Origin: Diphasiastrum complanatum
Taxonomy: Eukaryota; Streptophyta; Lycopodiopsida; Lycopodiales; Lycopodiaceae
Reading direction: 5' to 3'
Length of the DNA stretch: 64,000 bases
NCBI GenBank assembly: GCA_029204225.1
Contig: CM055094.1
Coordinates: 27,512,107-27,576,106, forward strand
Shown: one piece after another, positions 11,190-22,286 of the stretch
Numbering within the stretch: position 1 is the first letter of the stretch
Layout of the letters: each line of letters starts with the position of its first letter
Position numbers and translations under genes: made by a program
Notes under the pieces: generated by a model
Told to the model about the DNA's origin: nothing
The model's input: only the letters and a program-made list of their open reading frames with translations
Databases searched by the model: none

Positions 11190-13821
11190 ATGAGGTAACG
11201 TGTATGACAAACCGGGGAACGCTTCCAAAGAGTAGCTTATTGATGATATGACATATCTTATCTCTCATAAAACCATTTTTCTGAAAAGCATCAACAAGTA
11301 TTCCAACCTCGTTAAGAAAAGTCTCTTGCAAGTTACAACAGTACATTGTGGCAATAACTTGTGAAATAATAACCTTATAAGAATTATCGATTGGTCTGTT
11401 TGAAGACAGATGTATATATTGTAAGTAAGGAAAGGGTAGTTCTCTTCTTTTGTCGTATTTAGAAAGACAAGTCTGGCCGGATTTATTATCGAAGGTAATA
11501 GAAATATTTTAAAAGCTGTTTTTATTTCCTTCAGTCATTTTTCTTTCTATTTCTAGAAAGTTCAGGGGATAAATCCAGATGGGGTTATCAGGGTTCCTTA
11601 CCTGTGTTTTGTCCATAAAAAGTCTGATATTAGGGTTATTGATGAAGCAAATGTCATCTATATATCTAAAAGAATGCCGAAAGTCATTCATAAACGAGGT
11701 CAGGCCCAGTTTAGCAAGTCTCTTTATAAATTGTGCTTCAAAAAAGGAAAGATACCAATTGCACCACGTAGGTGAGCAAGAAACACCCATAGGGATACCT
11801 CGTGTCTATCTCCAGGTTCTATTTCCAAGTCTGACAATACAATTATCAATCAAGAAGTCATTCCATTGATAGAGTAAGTTTATATCCAAAGCATGCCAGT
11901 CTTGTGATTGTTTTGACTTCCAAGACCAATTGAAAACTTCGCGTGAATGATTCCATTCAAAGTATATAAGTTCACATCTGGAATATTTAAAGGCGTATTT
12001 TATTGCCTTTTTCATGACAGTTTTTAAACCCTCTGGGCCATCTAGGAGAATATTCTTGTAGCATTTTGAGATATCTATGACCCACATATTGGTAATCAGA
12101 GATGGTGGGTTTAGATAGAAATCCATTGATGACTCACATTGCCAATGTAAAATCGTATCAGCTCTAAGGATACTCTTGTATGTATTCGCCTTAAGGCCTG
12201 CTCCTTCCATGAGGAAGGGTGACAACATACCAAGAGCTCCTGTGAGAAATTTGGCAAGTATGGTAAAATAGCAATCGTGAGCATTGGTAATCCATTTGAA
12301 AGAGTCTTTGTGGGCTTTAAAGGTGCAGAGGAGGTAAGGTAGAGAATTGTTTCCTAGGAAAATTCAGGTAGAACGTTCATTATATATGACAAGGAGCCCT
12401 CTACAAGATTAGATTGATCGTTAGGGAAAGGAGTAAAATCCGGACTGTTAAGTCGTTTTATGGCCATATTTCGCACAAAGAATTTACACATGAAATAGGG
12501 ATTATGATGTGCTTTATCAATTTCATTAACGTATAGAGAGTTTGTAAGCCAAAGTAATTCGTCCTTTGCAATCTTATTTTTGAAAAGAGATTCAGTGTTT
12601 CCATGAGGCCATTTTCCCTTTCTGATATAACTTAAAGCGATACTTTTACAAAACGTAGCATGTTCCTTTTTTGTTTTACTGTCTAAAGCATCATAAGAAG
12701 GTAGGAATTCCATAAGTTTAAACCATCCATAATAAAGCTCCAAAGCGACTTTGTTCACATTGGCTTGTCTAAGAGTAATATGATTTAGGCCTTTTTCTAG
12801 CGATTTTCATAAGAGAGATGACATGGCCAAATTTTTCGGAGATAAAGTTTTTGAAATGGTTAAAAGTGTAACATTGACAAGGATGAATGTTATCTATATC
12901 AAAATGGCAAAACACATCATTAGAAAAATAACATTCACACTTAACACTTGGTAGATAAGTACAACCGAATGTAATATCATAAAAGAGTTCATCAACAGTA
13001 CCAAAAATCATGCGTAAAACATGAGCGTAAAAATGCTTCACATGGATAAACTCAAATACTCTATTTCGGTAACATAAATGTAAAAAAAGTATCCTTGAAT
13101 GGCTACTAGTGGAATACTGGAGACGTCTGGTTGCTGAAACGATGATTTGTCTTCTAACACTGTCTTCTTCATCCTGCACATCGATTAGGACCTGTAAAGA
13201 TTCAGCTTTTTGATTGGTAAGTCTTCTTTGTTTCCATTGCTCTGTCCTTCCTTTGCTATGTAATCTGAGACACGCTTCTTCTTCCATGTTCCTGAACCGG
13301 AGATGACTGAGTTCGGGTTATTCAAATTAAAAGAGCTCGTTCTTTTGTTTAAGTTCTAGAAGTATTTGTCTGGGACGTTTTAAGAGGCATTCTATTTCAT
13401 GAATATTCTCGGCATCTCCTAAAGGTGCAAGTAATTTGGCAAAGGAGTCCTTAGCCATTTCAATAGAGGCATCAATCATGTATTGGCGGAGAAAGAGGGA
13501 GCATCAGAAGAAATAGGTGTAGTGACAGTAGGGGAAATACCATTTTCATTTTCTAGACACAAAAACACTTTTTTGATGTGTGAATTGCAGGAACTTTTCT
13601 TCCTCTTCAAACTTTTCAGCAAAATCATTAAGACGACTATAAAGATTTTCCACAAGGTTCAACGGTTGTTTTTTCTTAACAAACTCCAGATAAATCTTTA
13701 CCCAATCGATGGTCTCTAGTAAATCAAACAGACAAAGAATCTTATCCTCAGGTCTAGCAGAAGCACAAGTAGCCCTATCAGAATTAATAATAAAATTATG
13801 TAACTCAACAGCCTTCTTCAT
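11190..13821 (-). pseudogene. Penelope-like reverse transcriptase, several frameshifts
   Basis: Minus-strand blocks read in order. 13821-13546 is an alpha-helical, glutamate/lysine-rich N-terminus (ENLYSRLNDFAEKFEEEEKF). 13478-13330 follows, then 13287-12769 with a Cys/His region (KCECYFSN, HPCQCYTF, FGHVIS). 12758-12354 comes next, then about 12350-11806 with KAHKDSFKWITNAHDC and motif A VIDISKCYKNI. 11790-11509 carries the catalytic box FRYIDDICFI (YIDD at 11653-11664). The 11490-11190 region has a thumb-like helix (EVGILVDAFQKNGFMRDKI). The Cys-rich segment followed by GHVI resembles the N-terminal region of some Penelope-like RTs. Frames change at least four times. Other non-LTR RT lineages such as rvt are an alternative. 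Confidence 0.55.
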
Positions 13822-13829
13822 ACAACAAA

Positions 13830-15880
13830 TAATAGTCTAAACAAAAAGGTTAGAAGGAGGTAGAGGTTCCCCATATCCCAAAGCTGCAGCTTCTTGAAAC
13901 CACCCTATGGACTAAAACATACAAAAAGGACCTTTGTTAGCTTATGAATCGGATAAAAAGTAAGAGCTTCAGTACTATTCCTTCCAAGGAATAGTCGGAT
14001 TTACACCACCAGGATGCAAGAGAGAGAGTTACAAGACACCACTTAGTTCCTCTTGACAAAGCAAGACTGAAGTTCTTTAAAGCCTTTATTCATAATCCAA
14101 CAAGGTAAAGTACAACTGAAAAGTAAAATACAGTACTAGAAAGCACCATAAAGCATAACCACTTTCAAGACGTCCAGCTAATACCTGCCACCATCCCACA
14201 AAACAACCGCTCAAGCTAGTTTAGTGAGGAAGACAAACGTTCATAGCTGAACGATAGTTCTTATTCATGTCCAAAAGAAGTTATACTACTTAACAACTTT
14301 GAAGAGCATTTTAAAACATAGTCCAGTCTTCCCAACACACAGTGTTTTAGCGATAGGCCAAGCCGTTATATCATCGTATCAAGGCGAGTGCCAGACTAAT
14401 CAGCTTATGGTCAATTGGTCCGTATTAGTTCGTTTTGATCAAAGAGGAGTATGAAAAGTTTAAAACCGTTAGGAGTTTTATTTAGCCAAAAAACTTGGTG
14501 TGAACACGTGTGCTGGTATCAGAGCAAATCCATGCTATAGTGATCCAAGTGACCCTTACGACGTAAGGTGTATCATTCATTAAAACAGAATAAGAGACTA
14601 CTAGTGTTTATACTGGGTAGTAGGGTAGATCCGTGCCATTCTACTCCCTTAGTATAAACTATGATTCTTATGCATATCCATGTTGTCTAAGATCATAATA
14701 CTGGAGTCCTTATTGTTACTTTTAGTGACCAATTCTTATTTCCAGGTATTTTCGTTTGATTTGAGTGTGGTCTTATGTCGTTACTTACTTTCAAACAAGG
14801 GAAGTCGAAAAGCGGAAAGAAAAGTGGAAAGAAAGAGTGAACTTATGTAGAGTGAAGGTATATCATAGTCTTTATGGAACCAAAACCACCATGCTTACCG
14901 AAGTCATGAAAAGTGTATTTAAACTCGAAAGGTGTACCTGAATAGTTGTAGACATAGCTTCTTGAGAGGTAGTCATAGTAGTTTTTTAACCGACTGAGTT
15001 CTTATTCTTTTAGAACATAAGAAAGCCAAGAAACCGTGAAGTGAGCGTATTGCTTTGAAAAGTTATGCAGAAAGCGCTTTACACGACATCTTTTGATTAT
15101 GTAAGTTAACTTACAACGCAGAGATCCAGTTGGTTGCATACCTTTCAGTATTTAGTAGTCGGTTCAGGAAAGAACCAAGTAGTATTCTGACAAACTTGGA
15201 GCAGTATAAGAAAGCTACAACATGAGATACCATTAACTTCATACTATGAGATCATAGAATCTATGAATATTTGTAAAGAGAACACATAAGTAAGAGTTAT
15301 GCATGAATGTGTCCATCCTTCCATCGCTGGTTGGAGGAGGCTAAAGAAGTGAAAAATTCTATGAATAGATAGAACAAGTTCATGGTCCATTGCTAGACAG
15401 TTAGCCATGCATGAATATACAGTATTATCAACTGAAGGGGAGACCACCCTCATGTCCATCGGTGGAACAACAGGGTCTCTATATGTAGATTCGGTGTTTA
15501 AATGGATAGCACATAGCCCTATTGATACATCTTCATCTTATGAGAAATATTTCAACGATTTGTCCATCACTGGACAACGCCCATTTCTAATAAAAAAAAA
15601 GCCATGAAGTATGTGTGGGAGTGAGGCAGCCCTCCATCACTACTCACTGAGCCATAAGGAGCAAGCAAAAGTATGAAAAAATTGTGGTTACATCATTACT
15701 ATCACTTAAATTTCAAAGAATTATCACATACTTTGAAATTGTCCATCGCTGCCTATTGAGACAGGGTGGACGGTTTCAAGAAACCAAAAGTGACATTGTT
15801 GTCCATCGCTGGACCTCAATGTGTTCTTGCCCTATCACAATCTTTACATGGTTTAGAGAGATGAGTAGCATATCAAAGCA
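13830..15880 (-). other. Presumed 5' leader of the Penelope-like element with recurring TGTCCATCGCTGG words
   Basis: No long coding frame. Between about 15305 and 15815 the word TGTCCATC(G/A)CTG or a close relative occurs about six times at irregular spacing (near 15310-15330, 15452, 15561, 15632, 15741 and 15800), and a variant sits at 16743. As it lies between the 5' pseudo-LTR and the RT frame, it is read as leader sequence. Confidence 0.4.
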
Positions 15881-15882
15881 GA

Positions 15883-16476
<594 letters not shown>

Positions 16477-16834
16477 CACAACAACATACCTTGGAAAAAA
16501 ACAATTGCTCGTTAATCAGTAAGGGAAAGGCACAAACCACAACATTAGCTCGTTAATCATTAATGGGAAAGGTAGGGAAAGGAGGGCCATGCGTGCTTTT
16601 TCCCATACATGCATCCTCCTCCCCATCAATTTTAGTTCAAAAAAGTGTATGCATGGATGAAGGAGGAGGATGCATGGGGTCCCTCACCCATGCATACAAA
16701 AGTGTATATAAGTTTTAATATATATATAGACTAGTAAAGAGTGTCCATCATTGACGGGCAGTGGCGGACATGCGTCAATGGCGGACGTGCGCACACCCTT
16801 GCATGCGTGTGTGTGCATGCCCTAATGGCTTTGT

Positions 16835-16916
16835 GTGTGTGTGAGTGTGTGTGTGTGTGTGCATGTGCTATGTGTGTGTGTGTGTGTGTGTGTAGTGCAC
16901 CCTGTAGCACAGAGAG

Positions 16917-16998
<82 letters not shown>

Positions 16999-17041
16999 TT
17001 TGAAAAAATTCAATCATTTGGAAAAATTCGAGTCTTGGAAA

Positions 17042-17105
<64 letters not shown>
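16835..17105. repeat. Compound GT / GA microsatellites
   Basis: Interrupted GT repeats (about 16835-16893) are followed by GA tracts at about 16912-16996 and 17047-17105. A 50-bp block of the minisatellite described next sits between the two GA tracts and is repeated after the second, so the GA expansion split or duplicated that block. Confidence 0.9.
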
Positions 17106-17107
<2 letters not shown>

Positions 17108-17440
17108 CTTTAACTCCTAGAGATAGAGAGTCTTTGGAAAAATTCAATCATTTGGAAAAATTCGAGTCTTGGAAAAATTTGAGTCTTTGGAAAAGCTTGA
17201 GTCATTTGAAAAATTTGAGCCTTCAGAAAAATTCGATCCATTGGAAAAATTTGGTCCTTTTAAAAGCATCGAGTCTTTCAAAAAAATTGAGTCTTTCGAA
17301 AAAAATCAATTCTTTGAAAAAATTCCAGTCCTTGGAAAAATTCGAGTCTTTAAAAAAATTTGATCCTTCGCAAAAATTCCATCCTTTCGAGTCTTTGAAA
17401 AATTCGATCCTTTTGAGTCTTCAAAAAAAATTATCCTATA
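16997..17440 (+). repeat. Degenerate 18-bp minisatellite (GAGTCTTTGGAAAAATTC type)
   Basis: About twenty degenerate units of 16-19 bp follow the pattern GAGTCTTTGGAAAAATTC. The 18-bp period keeps one frame open for a long stretch, giving a repeated FEKFES / LEKF hexapeptide. This is a by-product of the period; no start, domain or conserved neighbour suggests a gene. Confidence 0.85.
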
Positions 17441-18400
17441 CGATTTGCAAGCAGACAACTTACAAATCCGGAGAAGAATTATTCAACAACAGAACGGAAT
17501 TGTGCATATGATGCACAGCCAAAGATTCAAATATGAGTCAGATTGGGTTTTCTAACCCACCATAGTTCGTGTGGTGTTGTATGAGGAAAAAAAAAATTTC
17601 TGTCCTGTTCTGAATGTAGGCAGCTATAGCTATTGCTTTAGCTCACAGTCGCGTCGTGTGTCTCTGCCATTTGTGTTGAGTCATAGCGAACCAATACCAT
17701 TCACTTGATGCTTTGATCCGTTTCCAAGAATAATAAATCTTGATGGATTTACACTTCGAAAGTTAGACATCCGTCTTGATGTAACGAAATGTGAGGTTGC
17801 TCATGAATCAAGGATTACCTCCTGTGTGTCAGGTGTTGACACTATACACATGTCTGCACAGATGTAGGCGGTCGAATTTCCATGATTCGATCTTTCTTTG
17901 TCCATCTTTGAGCTTTCTGGCTCTTCAACATAGGATGAACTATTATTGTTCTCTCATTTGCTTTGAGCTTATTTGTTTCTTGGGTTCTAGTAGCAGTCCA
18001 TGGCTGCATGACCCTTCTTGTGACAATGGATACACTCAATCTTTGGATTGAGCCAGCACAAATCGACAGTATGTCCTTCGCGTTTGCATCTCATGCATAT
18101 CTTCTTGTCGCCATTTTGCTGTTTCAATTTTTCGTTGTTCTTCCATTTGCCTCTGTTGGCTCCCTCTGATTGATGGTCTTGCTGACTATCTCTTAGGCTT
18201 GAATTGCTTCTTCGTCTTTTTCTTGTTGCTGTAGAAAGCTTGGTCAGAAGCATCCTTGTGATCAAGGTGCTCACGAGCTTCGACTTCTTCTTGAATCTTG
18301 ATCATGGTCTTTTCGAGTGTCATAGCTGGATCCTTTTCTAACAATGTTCGGGTTGTCTGGAAGGATCTTGGTAAAGCTCATCTACACTGAAGCATACTTT
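17440..18400 (-). pseudogene. Ty1/copia gag-protease-integrase remnant
   Basis: The minus strand shows two retroviral-type zinc knuckles, CMRCKREGHTVDLC and CIHCHKKGHAAMDC (18274-17987). Downstream is a protease-like ATSHFV block (near 17780). It then jumps to an integrase C-terminal motif, HELWWVRKPNLTH and IFGCASYAQF (near 17570-17500). Most of the integrase and all of the RT are missing and stops are frequent. It is a deletion derivative of a copia element whose LTRs were not identified. Confidence 0.65.
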
Positions 18401-19250
18401 TTTGCAGTATGTAAACAATGAATCCATAAGAAACAAGAAACTATCAGAAACTTGCAAGGCACGATTTTCTTTTATACAAGCACATTTTTGCTTGGCAATT
18501 ATGTTAAAACTTGTTTAAACAATTATGGATGTTCAGCCTATCAGTGTAGATGGTCTTTGCTACAAAAAAAACACGCTTTTACTTTTCTAACGTCAGCAAA
18601 CATGTTAAAGCATCGACAGAGAAGCAAGAACATATCACAATTATTTAAAATCAGTGTGTGTATAATAATACAACCTTCCACATAGAAGGTTGTGTCAGTT
18701 GCATGGGGGGAAGCGCTATAAAGACCCTCACCTCACCATGGCTACAATAGCCAAGCTAGCTGCAAACAAGCAACACAAGGGAATCAAATGGTGGGTTAAC
18801 CGACCCAACCAAACCTATATCTTACGGATCTAGCCCCCAAGCTATAGATCAATCCCTCACAAGGGATAGAGGTGTCAAACTAGCAGTATGTAGCTACCAA
18901 AAATCACACAATCAAACATACACTAGTGAGAGCCCAATGGGAATAGTTTAGGCCTCCAACCATTAATTATGACTATATGCACATGAGGACCCCAAACCCC
19001 TCACAAAATTGTAATTAACTTACGGGTCGAGGTAGGCCTACTGACCTCTAGCGGGATAAACTATCCGAGATCAGTCGTGAGCATGACAAGTGCCCTTCCT
19101 CCGGGCGCGTTATGGCTTCTTTTTATGTTACTCACTCACTTGTTCACAATGACATCAAGAATGGGTGAACAAGTGACAAAGTATCTTTCTATGCCACTCA
19201 TTCACCCCTTAGCCCGGTTCTCAGGGGAGAAGATTTGCAATAGAAAGCAC
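18400..19250. other. No gene recognised
   Basis: Low-coding sequence with short GC-richer blocks (18700-19080). I see no transposon domain or RNA gene. A short inverted word, CCTTCCACATAGAAGG, lies at 18673-18688. Confidence 0.4.
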
Positions 19251-19251
19251 A

Positions 19252-19275
19252 ATTTGTGTGTGTGTGTGTGTGTGT

Positions 19276-19311
<36 letters not shown>
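19252..19311. repeat. TG then CT microsatellite
   Basis: A (TG)n tract of about 26 bp runs directly into a (CT)n tract of about 32 bp. Confidence 0.95.
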
Positions 19312-19314
<3 letters not shown>

Positions 19315-19710
19315 ATTACTGATCCCCGCCAGGACCCAAAATACTTTGTTGCACCTAGGTGGCAGGTCATAAGAGTCTTTGCAATGAGTTGATGCATGGT
19401 AAGGCCCGATGCAACAACTCTCACCTTTTTTCTCTAATGTCATAAAAGGGTGAGTGGCTCTCATGGAAAGAACCCTTTATCTTTCCCCCCTCCCTCGAAA
19501 AAAAAAAAAAAGAACCACTACAATGAATACGGGGTAGTGATATGTTAAGGGTTGTTTAGCGTATGTAATGCCAAGTGCTTCAATTTTATTTGTATTCTAG
19601 AGGCACTTCCAGAAGCACAATGTTCGTGTAAATTTAGAACTAAATTTTTTTGTCAGCATTTTCATCCTAATTTTCAAGTGGACAAAGTTATGATGAAATG
19701 TGCATGTGTG

Positions 19711-19790
19711 GGAAAGCCAATGATGGGGGCTGCCACCTAGCAGAATTCACATTCCATGCATGCTACTACGTGGCAGCCTGTCATTGGCTG
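19711..19790. repeat. Inverted repeat hairpin of about 75 bp
   Basis: The arm AGCCAATGATGGGGGCTGCC at about 19712 pairs with GGCAGCCTGTCATTGGCT at about 19773-19790, with a few mismatches and a loop of about 18 bases. Such a structure could be a foldback element core or a small-RNA precursor. No further evidence for either. Confidence 0.6.
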
Positions 19791-20029
19791 TCCACATGTA
19801 TGTGTCATCAAATTTTTTTTGGAAATTTTTATTAATTTGTGCAAAAAATGGGAAGACTACAAAAAATAAAATAAAAAAAATGCAAAACAGAAATGAGAAG
19901 AAAAAGACTGCTAAAAAAATATTTAAAAAAAAAAACGAAATAGAAACCATGAAAAAAAACACTAAAAAAAAAATGCAAAACAAAAATTACTGAAAAAAAC
20001 TCATTTTTTTTCCACACTTGGCATTACGT

Positions 20030-20775
20030 AGGGGAAGGCCATCCGCTTGCTCAGGCACACACCCTCGAGCATTGTCCCCTCCCAAGGTGGAAGGCCCTCT
20101 CTCCAGGGCCTTCCATCGAGGGACCTCCCTTGAGGGCCTTCCCTCCCGTTGGCCTTTAAAGGCATTGCCCTGGTGTTTGGCCCCAGCAAGCTGCCAATGC
20201 ACCATGTGGCAACGATAGTGGCCACAAATGCCCACCAAATTTATGGTGAGCATCATAGTTTTTAATTTTTTATGTATTGAGCAGGTGAGCCCTAAGCAAA
20301 GGTTTGGGCATGAGAAAATATTTTATGGTTTCAAACACGCGAGCACCTGAAATTTTTCGTGATCCCAAAAGTGTGAACATGCCCAAGCACCCGAAATTCT
20401 TGGGCCATTCTAAACGTGCCGCGCAAGGCATGAGCCCCGAACGAACATAGGAACAAGCACCTAAAATTCTTTGGCCGTTCCAAACATGCTGCGACACCCG
20501 TAAGGCATGAGGCCCCAACATTTTTGGTTGTAGTGAGCTACCAACATGCCACGTGGCATGGGCAGGGTTAGCAAATGCCCACCAAATTTATGGTGAGCCT
20601 CATAGTTTTAAATCTCTAAAGTATTGAACGTTCAAGCACTAGAAGGTATTTGAGGGTTTCAAACATGCGAGCACCCAAGATTTTTCGCGATCCCTAACGT
20701 GCAGACACACCTCAAATTCTTTGGCCATTTCCAAGCACGCACACGGGCATGAGGCACCAAAATTCATGTTGGGCC
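20030..20775. repeat. Tandem block of about 347 bp, two diverged copies
   Basis: Words such as CCCACCAAATTTATGGTGAG (20231 and 20578), CGCGAGCACC or GCGAGCACCC, and AAATTCTTTGGCC recur with a period near 347 bp. The copies are strongly diverged. Short palindromic words (GTGGCA/TGCCAC, GGCCTTCC) are frequent, and the preceding 20030-20160 has repeated GAGGGCCTTCC-type words. Probably an old non-coding tandem or transposon sequence. Confidence 0.55.
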
Positions 20776-21416
20776 TCGCAATGCTCGCACGAAGGCACAC
20801 ATTTTGAAAAAATATATGAAGGATCTGTCAAAGCTGCAGCATGCTTATGGGTTATAAAAACACATATTATTGATCAACTTTTTTGTTTTTGGGCAAAAAC
20901 GTTGGGCAGGTTTTTTAAGATAAAAAAATTAATTTTAAAAATAAAAAAAAAACGTGTGGCTGTGATTAAGCTGCGCCAAAGCTGGCCAGCGTCTCCAAGA
21001 TGCAGGGCTTCCCCCCACGTATTCTCTTAAACGCCCGTTTCTTTGTTCAAAGCTCGTTACTGTTTTGTTCTGTTGGCGTTGCTGAGGCTCCACATTTCTC
21101 CCCCGTTCTCTCATCGCGTTTCCAGTGGCTGCGATTTCTCTATGCAAGGTGCGATTTCGCGTTTTCTGTTGATCGTGGTATTGGATTAGCTTTGGTACTC
21201 TTCACAAATCTGTAAACGCATTAAATTCTAGTGTTAAGCTCTCTCTTAACAGTGAGTAAGCTGTTTACGTTAGGTTGGTGCTAAGCTCTCCCTTAACAGT
21301 AGTCGCAGAGACGTACAAAAGTTCCTTAAGCCAGCTGCATGACTAAAGACATGACTAAAGACAGGAAAAGCATCATAATTCTCTTAGTCTGTATTATTTA
21401 TACTTCTCTTAGATTC

Positions 21417-21440
21417 AAACCCTAAACCTTAAACCCTAAA
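21417..21440 (+). promoter_or_regulatory. Pair of telo-boxes (AAACCCTAA) upstream of RPF1
   Basis: Two exact AAACCCTAA words (21417 and 21431) lie about 850 bp before the RPF1 start codon. Telo-boxes are characteristic of promoters and leaders of plant ribosomal-protein and ribosome-biogenesis genes, which fits the neighbour. A TGGGCT word resembling a site II element lies at about 21536. A possible leader donor (CAAG/GTGCGA at 21149) and acceptor (TTTTAG at 22228) would place the boxes in a leader intron. Which arrangement is real cannot be told from sequence. Confidence 0.5.
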
Positions 21441-21464
21441 TTACGTCTCATCCAAGTCTCTGTC

Positions 21465-21690
21465 ATGAGCCCTCCCTCCTTGAGCAGTTTCCCCGGTGCC
21501 TCCACCTTCGAGCCCAGCGCAGTTCGTGCCTTCGGTGGGCTCAAGCCAGCAGCTGGTGTGTTTTCAGCTAAGACCTCTGAGTGGAGGTCCAAGATCGTGA
21601 ACAATGGCAGCCGCGTGAACACCATGCAGGTCGTTGATCTCTTTTTCACGCTCTCTGACGACTAGCCCTTACCCCGAACAGTGGAAGCAC
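21465..21690 (+). pseudogene. Relic resembling the rbcS transit peptide and mature N-terminus
   Basis: A 66-codon frame contains VRAFGGLKPAAG, then SKIVNNGSRVNTMQV, and ends FFTLSDD followed by TAG and PLP. This follows the layout of a Rubisco small-subunit precursor: the F-x-GLK plastid transit motif, the N-G-G/S-R-V-x-x-M-Q-V processing site, and a degraded equivalent of the F-E-T-L-S-Y-L-P-P-L start of the mature protein. The rest of the small subunit is absent, so it is a broken fragment, perhaps a captured exon. It lies between the telo-boxes and the RPF1 ATG. Homology is recognised from motif order only. Confidence 0.5.
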
Positions 21691-22228
21691 ATGTGGATTG
21701 CACACTTCTCTTACAACTCGGCTTATCCCTGAAACTGTACAATGCTGCCCAGAATCAACTTAGTCAAGTTAAGATACTAACCATAATAGTTAAAGTCATA
21801 GGTTATACACAACCACAGTTACAGACATGTTTCAGCAATCATTCTTCAGAAGCGCTCCACAATCAGAGAACCCATGGCTCTGATTCTATACTAGAAATTT
21901 TGGATGTAATTCTAGATAGGGGTGAACCAGTCTTATGAGCACTCACAAAGTTTGAATAGCATTGGGGCTATTTTTTTCTGTTTCTGTATCCCAGATGATG
22001 CTATAAGCTGCAAAATTACCTTCTTCTTAAAGTTCTGTTCTTTCATGCAACATCTTAACCTGCAGTGCAAATTTGAATGCTCCATACGTTTTCTGGAGAG
22101 GTTAAAAACCACCTGTAGGCTGATAGATAAAACCAATCATTACATAGCAAAGTATGTCTATATATGCAATTTCTTGTTTAGACCAACTAACCCTAAAAGA
22201 AATCATTCAAACAAATTTCTTGTTTTAG

Positions 22229-22286
22229 TGGCCAGGAGAATCTCCAAGCGGTAAGAGGACTACATCTGTGATATAGTTCAGCAAGT
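22229..22286 (+). other. RPF1: Probable 5' UTR segment of RPF1
   Basis: A polypyrimidine stretch and TTTTAG end at 22228, 58 bases before the ATG, like a 3' splice site of a leader intron. The context of the ATG is GCAAGTATGG. Confidence 0.4.

Noticed and set aside
19747-20017. Hydrophobic Phe-rich ORF as a membrane protein
   Set aside because: It is the translation of a poly-A/poly-T rich tract with no conserved pattern.
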